Below are positions 53,791-64,000 of a DNA stretch of 64,000 nt, piece after piece (position 1 is the first letter of the stretch; each line of letters begins with the position of its first letter). Made by a program: the position numbers and the translations under genes. The stretch covers positions 37,600 through 101,599 of the forward strand of contig NZ_LMIB01000019.1 in NCBI RefSeq assembly GCF_001429065.1, read 5' to 3'. Below the pieces are notes generated by a model. That model saw only the letters and a program-made list of their open reading frames with translations. It was not told where the DNA came from and ran no database searches. The stretch is from Sphingomonas sp. Root710 (lineage in GTDB: Bacteria; Pseudomonadota; Alphaproteobacteria; Sphingomonadales; Sphingomonadaceae).

Positions 53791-54917
53791 ACTTCACGCA
53801 GCGGGCCATCGCGCCCCTCGTGCTCGCACTGGTCGTGGCCGGATGCGGTAGCCAGCCCGCCGAGCAGGAGAAGGCGGAAAAGGAAGAAGGCCACGCGGGC
53901 GAAGAGGGTCTGATCCGACTCACGCCCCAGCAGGTCGCCGCGGCGCGAATTGAGGTCGCGCTTCCCTCCCGCGGCGGCACGGGCGCGATCACGCTGCCTG
54001 CAACCGTCGAAGGCGATCCCCAGGGTATGCAAGTCGTTTCCGCTGCCATCGGCGGGAAAGTCGTCGCGCTGACCCGGAATCTCGGACAAGACGTGCGACG
54101 CGGCGAAACGCTCGCCATCGTCGAAAGCCGTGAGGCCGCCTCGCTCAAGGCCGAGGTGGAAGCTGCGCGTGCCCGTCTGGCGCTCGCACAATCCAACTTG
54201 AGACGCGAGCAACGCCTGTTTGCCGAACGCGTGTCGCCCGAACAGGATCTGATCGCCGCACGTACGGCAGCAACGGAGGCCAACATCGCTCTGCGCTTGG
54301 CCCAGCAGCAGGTCTCTGCAGCGGGGGGTGGCGGCGGCGGTCTCAACCGTCTCGGCATCGGATCACCCATTAGCGGCCAAGTCATCGCACGAAGCGTGAC
54401 CCTGGGGCAGACCGTGGCAGCCGATGCCGAACTTTATCGGGTCGCCAATCTCTCCCAAGTCTCGGTCAACCTGTCGCTGTCGCCGGCCGATGCCGGCCGT
54501 GTGCGACCGGGTTCAACCGTCGAGATCACGGCGCCTGGGCGCCGAACGACTGCGCGTGTGAGCTTTGTCTCGCCAATCCTCGACGAAGGCACCCGCCTCG
54601 TGCCTGTCATAGCCCTCATCGACAACCGGGCGGGCCAGTGGCGGATCGGCGAGCCGGTGACGGCGGCAATCTCGGTGGCAAGCAGCTCCTCGGGCATTAT
54701 GGTGCCCGCCGGCGCCGTGCAGACGGTCGAAGGAAAACCATCGGTTTTTGTTCGTGTTCCGCAGGGCTTCAAGGCAATTCCAGTAGCCCTCGGGCAACCC
54801 AGCGGCAACGCCGTGACGATCCTGTCAGGTCTTTCGGGCCGCGAGCAGATCGCCGTCGCCAACAGCTTCACTCTCAAGGCCGAGCTCGGAAAGAGCGAAG
54901 CGGTCGACGAGGATTAA
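53787..54917 (+). CDS. czcB: CzcB-like membrane fusion protein
   Basis: 376 residues. The signal peptide ends in a lipobox (LVLALVVAGC), so the adaptor is probably lipid-anchored. After a short acidic, His-containing linker comes the adaptor core: GGKVVALTRNLGQDVRRGE, the hairpin KAEVEAARARLALAQSNLRR, then SPISGQVIARSVTLGQTV and LSGLSGREQIAVANSFTLKAEL. Joins CzcC to CzcA. It lacks the extra CusF domain seen in the CusB of this window. Confidence 0.9.
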   Translation: MNFTQRAIAPLVLALVVAGCGSQPAEQEKAEKEEGHAGEEGLIRLTPQQVAAARIEVALPSRGGTGAITLPATVEGDPQGMQVVSAAIGGKVVALTRNLGQDVRRGETLAIVESREAASLKAEVEAARARLALAQSNLRREQRLFAERVSPEQDLIAARTAATEANIALRLAQQQVSAAGGGGGGLNRLGIGSPISGQVIARSVTLGQTVAADAELYRVANLSQVSVNLSLSPADAGRVRPGSTVEITAPGRRTTARVSFVSPILDEGTRLVPVIALIDNRAGQWRIGEPVTAAISVASSSSGIMVPAGAVQTVEGKPSVFVRVPQGFKAIPVALGQPSGNAVTILSGLSGREQIAVANSFTLKAELGKSEAVDED

Positions 54918-54920
54918 GCC

Positions 54921-58142
<3,222 letters not shown>

Positions 58143-58148
58143 CGAAGA

Positions 58149-58174
58149 GGGGTGCCGCTCGCCGGCGGCACCCC
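58149..58174. terminator. Terminator hairpin between czcA and the recombinase gene
   Basis: A perfect 9-bp stem (GGGGTGCCG / CGGCACCCC) with an 8-base loop lies 6 bases past the czcA stop, between two convergent genes. No T run; likely bidirectional by position. Confidence 0.55.
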
Positions 58175-58187
58175 CTCGTAGTACGCC

Positions 58188-59399
58188 TCACTTGAGCTTG
58201 GCTGCTAGCCGGCCAACCGCGCCGGACTCGGCGGCGAGGTTGCGGTTGTACGCGAGCGGCATGCGCGGACTTTTCCAGCGCAGCGCATCCATGATGCCTG
58301 CCAAATCCTCGCCGGCGGCGAACAGGTCCTGGTTGAGCCCGACCCGCGTCGAATGCGCGCTCACGCCTTTTAGCAACCGGGCAAGATCGTCGGCGGTCAG
58401 ATCCGGCAGAGCACCGCGATCATAAGCGCGCCGGATGATAACGCGGTAGATCGGCCCGATGGAGGCCGGATGGAGCGCGCCCTCGCCCACATCGTATTCA
58501 ACGCGAGCTGGCACCGCCGGTTTCGGCAGCGTCTTGCGCAGATCCCAGGTCTCGCGCCCTGAAATCGTCTCGATCCGCCTGCCCTTCACCGCCGGTCGAG
58601 CCTTGTACCGCCGCACCTGTACGCGCCGGAATAGCGGCCCTCGTTCGATGTGAGCGGCCTTACACCATGCGCGGATCGCGCGCACGCTGCGCGGGCTCAG
58701 ATAGGCGGTAGCCCCCTCGCCGTCCGGGTCGCCCTTGCTCCGCGGAATTTCGAGCAACCGTGCCTCGGGATCGATCGCTTCGATGATGTGCTCGATCCCG
58801 ATCGCGACGAGCTCGGACGCACGCAGACCCGTGTCATAGGCCGTCGATAGCAATGCCCGATCACGCAGGCCGGGGAGATCGTCGGCGCAGCTTTCCAGCA
58901 GTGCCCGGATATTGAGGCCACGGGCCTGGTCGCGCTCGACGTCCTTGACCGGCCCCTTGAAGCGTAGCGGCCGCGCCTGTTTCTGCGCGGTGCCCACGCG
59001 ACGTCGGATGGCGGCAAGGCGGAGCTTCACGAGCTGCGCCTGGGTCGGATCCTTGAGTTCGAGCAGCTGATGGACCTTGCCGATCGACGCCTTATAGCGC
59101 GCGAGCGAGGCCGGTTTGCTCCCGTTCTCCGCGCGGGCGTCAAGATAGTCCCCGACCGTTTCGGCCGTGGCGGGCAGGGTGGTACGGCCCGCCCTTCGGC
59201 ACCAGAGATCGAACGCCTCGATATCGCTGGAGAGCGCACGGATGCTGTGGGGCGAGGAGGCGGCCTGGTAGGCGGCAACAAGCTCGCTGTTGACGGTGAT
59301 GGTCGCACCCGCCTGGAGCTTGGTGATCTCCCAGGCGAGATCCTTCCCCTCAGCCGTGGCGCGGGGCCCGATCACGGCAGGCAGGATGACCTCGGCCAT
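58188..59399 (-). CDS. Tyrosine recombinase/integrase
   Basis: 403 residues from the ATG at 59399. An N-terminal core-binding domain (SPHSIRALSSDIEAFDLWCRR) is followed by the catalytic domain with the first Arg in STAYDTGLRASELVAIG, the HxxR box SAHSTRVGLNQDL and the nucleophile Tyr in RMPLAYNRNLA. It cuts and rejoins DNA at specific sites. It begins 1 base after the stop of the TIR-like gene, so both are on one transcript. No attachment site is recognisable. Confidence 0.88.
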   Translation of the reverse strand: MAEVILPAVIGPRATAEGKDLAWEITKLQAGATITVNSELVAAYQAASSPHSIRALSSDIEAFDLWCRRAGRTTLPATAETVGDYLDARAENGSKPASLARYKASIGKVHQLLELKDPTQAQLVKLRLAAIRRRVGTAQKQARPLRFKGPVKDVERDQARGLNIRALLESCADDLPGLRDRALLSTAYDTGLRASELVAIGIEHIIEAIDPEARLLEIPRSKGDPDGEGATAYLSPRSVRAIRAWCKAAHIERGPLFRRVQVRRYKARPAVKGRRIETISGRETWDLRKTLPKPAVPARVEYDVGEGALHPASIGPIYRVIIRRAYDRGALPDLTADDLARLLKGVSAHSTRVGLNQDLFAAGEDLAGIMDALRWKSPRMPLAYNRNLAAESGAVGRLAAKLK

Positions 59400-59400
59400 C

Positions 59401-60648
59401 CTACCGACCCAGCGCCTCGATCTCATCAAGCGTATGCGCCGCGACGCCGTAGATCTCGGCAAGTGCATTGAACGCCGCCACAGCGACGTTGCGGAGGCTG
59501 TCCTTGCCGTCCGAGGTCAGCGTTGCATCATATTCGAACGACGGCTCGACGGCCGCAAAGCCTTCATCCCCGAAATCGTACCGCCCCGCCGGCCACCAGG
59601 TGCCGTCGAGGCCGGTGATCCCAAGCCGCACATGGATCGGCAGCGAACCGCCATGGGCGAGCGCAAGGGCGCAGTTGCGTTCGAGGAACGACATCCACTG
59701 CTTGAAGATGTATCCCGTGGCGACCGTGAGCCGGCCGCTCTTCGGCGTGAACAGAAATTCGTTCGCAATCCCCCAGAACTCGCCGGTTTTCTCGAACCAC
59801 TGGGTGAGCGCGCCCGTGGGATAGACCCCTTCCTCCGCCGCATCGGGTCGATAGATCATCGCGCCCCCGCGGCTGACGCCGTAGCCAAGCGAGCCCGCAT
59901 TGCCGATCAGAGCTGGATGCCCCGGATGTTCGGCAATAGACCTTTTTGCGCCCGGCTTTGCCGCCCATTTCGACGGAATAAGACGGGCATAGCCATGGGC
60001 TCCGGGTTTCCAGCGAATCTTGCTTGAACCATGGGTGGGGTGGGTGACCGTCTGCTCCGCGCCAGGGTCAAACCATATATCGGTGTCACCCGAGAATGGC
60101 GGCTGCCAATGTACGGCCTCAGGCGACGGAGGCGGAAGCGTGTCGAACGCGAGCTTGAGCGCACCAGCAAGCTCCTTGGCGAGCTTGGTGCGGGCCGCAC
60201 GCAGGGTCGTGGTGTCGGCGCCGATCGGCAGGTCAAAGCTCAGGGGCCCCCGCCGCCCACGCAGGTCGAACGGGAGCTTCTCGACGATCGCGCCTTCAAA
60301 GGCGGTGTTCCAAACCTGGATCACGCGGTGCGAGGTCAGTGCCTTGTTGGCATAGCCCATCTCGAGCAGCACATTGGGATTGGCGCACGCCTTGCCGCTG
60401 TCGGAGAGCGCGATCGGCGTCACGTCGCCGACGAACACCGCCGCTTCGTCGATCTTGGCGAGGATCGTCGCCACGATGTCGGGCGTGCCCGCAACCCCTT
60501 GCGTGTCAGACGTCAGGCTCGGCCGATCGGCCTCCTCGAGTTCGGCCGCAAGGATCGTGATCGCTTCATCGAGCGCAGTGCGGATCACGTCGCGCGTAAC
60601 GCGGCCGTCGAGATCGCTCTGCCAGGACCAGAAGACCGTTTTTCGCAC
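59401..60648 (-). CDS. TIR-like (SWQSD-type) nucleotide-binding protein, candidate defence effector
   Basis: 415 residues from a GTG at 60648, preferred because the family begins RKTVFWSWQSD; an ATG at 60681 is possible. The first 150 residues match the TIR-like domain: FWSWQSDLDGR, DTQGVAGTPDIVATILAKI, AAVFVGDVTPI, ANPNVLLEMGYANKAL and LPFDLRGRRGP. The C-terminal 250 residues are of a type unknown to me. Related domains are found in antiviral proteins that degrade NAD or bind nucleotides. No partner gene is present except the recombinase, so the role is a guess. Confidence 0.72.
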   Translation of the reverse strand: MRKTVFWSWQSDLDGRVTRDVIRTALDEAITILAAELEEADRPSLTSDTQGVAGTPDIVATILAKIDEAAVFVGDVTPIALSDSGKACANPNVLLEMGYANKALTSHRVIQVWNTAFEGAIVEKLPFDLRGRRGPLSFDLPIGADTTTLRAARTKLAKELAGALKLAFDTLPPPSPEAVHWQPPFSGDTDIWFDPGAEQTVTHPTHGSSKIRWKPGAHGYARLIPSKWAAKPGAKRSIAEHPGHPALIGNAGSLGYGVSRGGAMIYRPDAAEEGVYPTGALTQWFEKTGEFWGIANEFLFTPKSGRLTVATGYIFKQWMSFLERNCALALAHGGSLPIHVRLGITGLDGTWWPAGRYDFGDEGFAAVEPSFEYDATLTSDGKDSLRNVAVAAFNALAEIYGVAAHTLDEIEALGR

Positions 60649-60696
60649 GCACTCGCCCCCGCATGACCTGCGCGGCCTCATAGCCCATACATTATA

Positions 60697-60734
60697 GGGG
60701 GCACCTCAAGGTTCGTTCGCCAGACAACGCTAAG
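60697..60734 (+). repeat. Left terminal inverted repeat, outer copy
   Basis: 38 bases starting GGGGGCACCTCAAGG and ending CAACGCTAAG. It matches the right end at 63931-63968 in 33 of 38 positions, and matches the inner copy at 60796-60833 exactly. Confidence 0.85.
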
Positions 60735-60795
60735 CCGGAGATGTCTCTGAAACTCTGCAATAACCTTTTTGCATGCCTGCCCCATTGCGCGGCTA

Positions 60796-60833
60796 GGGGG
60801 CACCTCAAGGTTCGTTCGCCAGACAACGCTAAG
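60796..60833 (+). repeat. Left terminal inverted repeat, inner copy
   Basis: Identical to the outer copy, 99 bases further in and 108 bases before the transposase start. Confidence 0.85.
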
Positions 60834-60940
60834 CCGGAGATGTCTCTGAAACTCTGCAATAACCTTTTTGCATGCCTGCCCCATTGCGCGGGTCTAGCCT
60901 GACCGATTGGGGGGTCATTCCGACTCAGGCGGGGTACAAC

Positions 60941-63910
60941 ATGGCGCGGCGCAATTTACTGACGCGGGAAGAGCGCGAGCGGCTATTCCTACCAAGAACC
61001 GACCACTTCTCGATCATCAGGAACTACACGCTGACGGTCGAAGACCTGGATATCATCGGAAAGCGACGAGGCCCCGTTAATCGGCTCGGTATTGCTGCTC
61101 ACCTTGCCTTACTGCGGCATCCTGGGTTTGGGCTGCGCACGAACTCGGACATCCCCGATGCTATACTCAACTACCTGTCTGCGCAGCTTGGCGTCGCTCC
61201 GGGCACATACGGTGCCTATGGCCAACGTCCGCAAACGCGAACCGACCACAGCTCAATTGCCGCTGATTACCTCGGTCTTAGGCCGTTCACACGCGCGGAT
61301 GTTGCCCACGCTATTGAACTTGCAGCCCGTGCAGCCATGCGCAGTGACCGCGGAGAAACAATTGCCAGATCCTTGATGGATAACCTGAAGGCGGAGCGCT
61401 TTATTCTGCCCCTGCCCGACACCCTCGAGCGGGCCGGGCTTGCCGGGAGAGCACGCGCTCGTAAGCGCGCAGCATCGGAAATCGTCGCCGAACTGGGCGG
61501 CAGTACATTGGAGTTGCTCGACGCACTCCTGATCAATGACCCAGCCCTTGGTATGACGCCGCTGGCTTGGTTGCGGGATATGCCCGGATCTCCGTCAACC
61601 AAGAACATGAATGCGCTTCTCAAGCGGCTGCGGTTCATACGTGATCTCGGGATTGAACCGGCAATCAGCCTAGCAACCACGGGCTTCCGCTTTGGCCAAT
61701 TCGTGCGCGAGGGCAGCGTCGCTCCGCCGTTTCTGTTGGCCGACTATTCCCACAATCGCCGCAGAGCGACGCTGGCAGCCGCGGTCGTCAATCTCGAGGT
61801 CAAGCTTGCAGATGCCGCAATCCTGATGTTCGAGCGCCTCATTGGCGGGCTGTTCACCCGAGCCAAGCGTGGCCAGGAACGCCGCTATCAGGACACAGCA
61901 CCTTCGGTCGGCAAGCTCATGCGACTGTTTGGTGCAACGATCGCGGCGCTGGATATGGCAGAGGAAACTGGCGGCGATCCGCTGGTCCTGGTCGATGAGA
62001 TGGTGGGCTGGCATCGCCTGATGGCAGCCCGTCCGCACGTCGATGCCTTGGCGGATCTCGCTCAGGAGGACACTCTGGTTCTTGCAACCGAGCGATACGC
62101 TACACTGCGCCGGTTCTCCCGCAACTTCCTCGACACATTCACGTTCAAGGCCTCGGGCAGCGGGACCAACCTGCTCTCCGCTCTCGATCTCCTCAAGCAG
62201 GCCAACGGCAGTTGGGGTACGCAGTTGCCAGCAAACCCGCCGATGCCCTTTTCCAATCGGCATTGGTCCAAATTGATAATGGAGGGAGGAAAGGTCAGCC
62301 GTCCGCGCTACGAGACGGCCGTGCTGGCGACACTTCGAGATAAACTGCGAGCGGGCGATGTCTGGGTCGAAGGAACGCGGGCTTACCAGCGTTTCGACGC
62401 CTATCTGCTCCCCCGCAAGGCCGCACAATCGGCAATCTCCGAACTGCCGATCAACGTGAATTCCGGAGAATATCTGGCTCATAAGAGCGCCGAACTTGAT
62501 CGGCGATTGCGTCACTTCGCGCATCAGCTGCGGACCGGCCGCTTGCCTGGCGTGACGCTCGTTCGCGAAAAGCTGAAAGTCGTTCCGCTGCAAGCGGCGA
62601 CTCCACCAGAAGCGGAAGCTCTTGACCGCAAACTCGATGCCCTACTCCCGCGCGTCCGAATTACCGAACTCCTGCTCGAAGTCGCTGAACGTACCGGATT
62701 TCTCTCTGCATTTCGGGATGTCCGCTCGGGCAAGGAGCACGATAAGCCCGCTGCCGTGCTCGCCGCCATTCTGGCGGATGGTACGAATCTCGGCGTCGAA
62801 CGCATGGCCAACGCCAGCCAGGGCGTCACATATGCGCAGCTCGCCTGGACCCAGAACTGGTATATCTCGCCCGAGAACTACGAGGCTGCTCTGGCCCAGA
62901 TTGTGCGCGAACATCACCGCCTCCCGTTCGCGCGAAACTGGGGCGAAGGTGTCAGTGCATCATCCGACGGCCAGTTCTTCCGCACCGGCCGGATCCGATC
63001 GGGCGCAGCCGAGATCAACGCAAAATACGGTCACGAGCCAGGTATCAAAATTTACTCGCACCTTTCCGACCATTTTGCCTCGTTCAGTTCGCGCGTCATG
63101 TCTGCCACCGCAAACGAAGCCCCATACGTGCTCGACGGCCTGATGCTAGGGGCCCGCGAATTGCCACTGAAGGAGCTGTATACCGATACCGGCGGTGCGT
63201 CGGATCACGTCTTTGGCCTGTGCCACCTGCTCGGGTTCCGTTTCGTCCCTCGAATGCGTGATCTTGCAGACCGGCGGCTCGGAACCATCGTATCCGGTGC
63301 AAACTACAAAGGCATCGAATGTCTGTTCGGCCAGGCGATCAAGGTCGGCACCATTGAGGCAGAGTGGGATGATCTCGTCCGAATGGCCGCCTCAATTCGG
63401 GAAGGAACTGTTGCTCCATCTATCATCCTGCGCAAGCTTTCCGCCTATCGCCGGCAGAACAAGCTTGACCTTGCCCTTCGCGAACTTGGCCGCATCGAGC
63501 GGACGTTGTTCACGCTCGACTGGCTGGAACAGCCGGATTTGCGCCGCGCCTGCCAAGCCGGATTGAACAAGGGAGAGGCCCGGCACGCTCTGGTAGACGC
63601 CGTCTACACCAACCGCCAGGGCCGGTTCACCGATCGAACTCTTGAGAACCAGCAATACCGCGCATCTGGGCTCAACTTGCTCATCGCCGCCATTGCATAC
63701 TGGAATGCCCTCTATCTCGGCCGGGCCGCCGATCACCTGCGGTACTCGGGAATTGAGATCGACGAAACACTGCTAGCGCACGTCTCACCTCTGGGTTGGT
63801 CGCATATCGGCCTCACAGGTGACTACCTTTGGGAAGATGCATCTTTCAGCGGCAACCGCGGGTACCGAGCACTCCACGACCCGAACGGCAGACTTCGGCT
63901 CGTCGCCTAG
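60941..63910 (+). CDS. tnpA: Tn3-family transposase
   Basis: 989 residues from the ATG at 60941. The N-terminal DNA-binding region (ARRNLLTREERERLFLPRTD) is typical of this family. The DDE catalytic core includes the second Asp region in LYTDTGGASDHVFGLCHLLG and the Glu in RTLENQQYRASGLNLLIAAI, followed by YWNALYLGRAADHLR. Length is normal and the frame is intact, so the transposase is probably active on the 38-bp inverted repeats either side. Confidence 0.94.
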   Translation: MARRNLLTREERERLFLPRTDHFSIIRNYTLTVEDLDIIGKRRGPVNRLGIAAHLALLRHPGFGLRTNSDIPDAILNYLSAQLGVAPGTYGAYGQRPQTRTDHSSIAADYLGLRPFTRADVAHAIELAARAAMRSDRGETIARSLMDNLKAERFILPLPDTLERAGLAGRARARKRAASEIVAELGGSTLELLDALLINDPALGMTPLAWLRDMPGSPSTKNMNALLKRLRFIRDLGIEPAISLATTGFRFGQFVREGSVAPPFLLADYSHNRRRATLAAAVVNLEVKLADAAILMFERLIGGLFTRAKRGQERRYQDTAPSVGKLMRLFGATIAALDMAEETGGDPLVLVDEMVGWHRLMAARPHVDALADLAQEDTLVLATERYATLRRFSRNFLDTFTFKASGSGTNLLSALDLLKQANGSWGTQLPANPPMPFSNRHWSKLIMEGGKVSRPRYETAVLATLRDKLRAGDVWVEGTRAYQRFDAYLLPRKAAQSAISELPINVNSGEYLAHKSAELDRRLRHFAHQLRTGRLPGVTLVREKLKVVPLQAATPPEAEALDRKLDALLPRVRITELLLEVAERTGFLSAFRDVRSGKEHDKPAAVLAAILADGTNLGVERMANASQGVTYAQLAWTQNWYISPENYEAALAQIVREHHRLPFARNWGEGVSASSDGQFFRTGRIRSGAAEINAKYGHEPGIKIYSHLSDHFASFSSRVMSATANEAPYVLDGLMLGARELPLKELYTDTGGASDHVFGLCHLLGFRFVPRMRDLADRRLGTIVSGANYKGIECLFGQAIKVGTIEAEWDDLVRMAASIREGTVAPSIILRKLSAYRRQNKLDLALRELGRIERTLFTLDWLEQPDLRRACQAGLNKGEARHALVDAVYTNRQGRFTDRTLENQQYRASGLNLLIAAIAYWNALYLGRAADHLRYSGIEIDETLLAHVSPLGWSHIGLTGDYLWEDASFSGNRGYRALHDPNGRLRLVA

Positions 63911-63930
63911 GATGTTCTCAGTATTTCCAG

Positions 63931-63968
63931 CTTAGCGTTGTCTGGCGAACAAATCTTGAGGTGAGGCC
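63931..63968 (-). repeat. Right terminal inverted repeat
   Basis: Begins CTTAGCGTTGTCTGG, 20 bases past the tnpA stop, and ends GAGGTGAGGCC. Its outermost bases read GGCCT instead of GGGGG on the complementary strand, a departure from the conserved Tn3 tip. Confidence 0.8.
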
Positions 63969-64000
63969 TACATGGTTGTGAAAAGCGTCATAATGTCCGA

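Larger units (their letters stand above)
60695..60892. repeat. Tandem 99-bp direct repeat carrying the left transposon end
   Basis: Two adjacent copies (60695-60793 and 60794-60892) are identical over the first 98 bases and differ at the last. Each begins TAGGGGGCACCTCAAGG and ends near CATTGCGCGG, and each contains a full left inverted repeat of the Tn3-type element. Confidence 0.9.
60697..63968 (+). mobile_element. Tn3-family insertion element carrying only tnpA
   Basis: About 3.27 kb between 38-bp inverted repeats of Tn3 type, containing one gene, the 989-residue transposase. No resolvase or passenger gene lies between the ends. The left inverted repeat is duplicated in tandem, so the element could also start at 60796. 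No 5-bp target duplication is seen at either choice (TTATA or GGCTA on the left, TACAT on the right). Confidence 0.85.

Noticed and set aside
60678..60884. Short minus-strand frame with an internal repeat
   Set aside because: The repeat reflects the duplicated transposon end at DNA level; no ribosome site or conserved protein feature.
63972..64000. Possible gene start (ATG at 63972) running off the window
   Set aside because: Only nine codons are visible and no ribosome site is clear, so it cannot be supported.

Overview
The window is GC-rich accessory DNA from an alphaproteobacterium, most likely a sphingomonad (Sphingobium/Novosphingobium/Sphingomonas type). This rests on codon usage, the VirB-type conjugation operon, the Cop/Cus/Czc metal clusters and the many translationally coupled ATGA gene junctions. 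I see no rRNA, tRNA or core chromosomal genes. A conjugative plasmid or an integrative conjugative element fits best. No relaxase, replication or partition gene is visible, so the window is only part of the element.

Layout. 1-12.2 kb, all minus strand, is a defence island: a UvrD-like helicase (cut by the window edge) coupled to a class 2 OLD nuclease (Gabija-like pair), an SbcCD-like YhaO/YhaN pair, and a single-chain type IIG/IIL (MmeI-like) restriction-modification enzyme. 12.3-25.2 kb, minus strand, is one operon of 15 genes for a VirB/VirD4 type IV secretion system, running from a TrbM-like gene and virB1 through virB11 to virD4 and an LPD7-domain protein, with an EexN-like entry-exclusion lipoprotein. 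25.3-27.6 kb holds a LuxR regulator, the remnants of a second luxR and of a phytanoyl-CoA dioxygenase gene joined out of frame, and a divergent winged-helix protein with a perfect 11-bp inverted repeat between them.

27.7-44.5 kb is a copper block: cueR with a Cu(I) P-type ATPase, copC-copD, a CnrY/CnrX/CnrH-like ECF sigma module, the multicopper oxidase CopA with CopB, DUF305 and DUF411 proteins, two small periplasmic proteins, and cusCBA-cusF with a second CusF domain fused to CusB. 44.6-46.8 kb holds a MerR/MerT/GDCCVxC mercury-type module followed by the scar of a second, decayed cus-type locus. 47.0-58.1 kb is a lead/cadmium/zinc-type block: a PbrT-like cytochrome c-FTR1 permease, two CDF transporters, a PbrR/CadR-like regulator, a methyltransferase, a MAPEG-like protein, and czcCBA. 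58.2-64 kb holds a tyrosine recombinase, a TIR-like (SWQSD) protein, and a Tn3-family insertion element whose left inverted repeat is tandemly duplicated.

The regulatory wiring is unusually readable. Three promoters (copC, the sigma operon, copA) share TGAGGG-N14-TGCGTAA and are probably all served by the ECF sigma factor encoded between them. Three others (pbrT and both CDF genes) share a TTGACC-N19 MerR-type promoter with the same palindrome and are probably all served by the single PbrR/CadR-like regulator. cueR and merR have their own 19-bp-spacer promoters. Function calls come from reading motifs in the translated sequence; no database search was possible.
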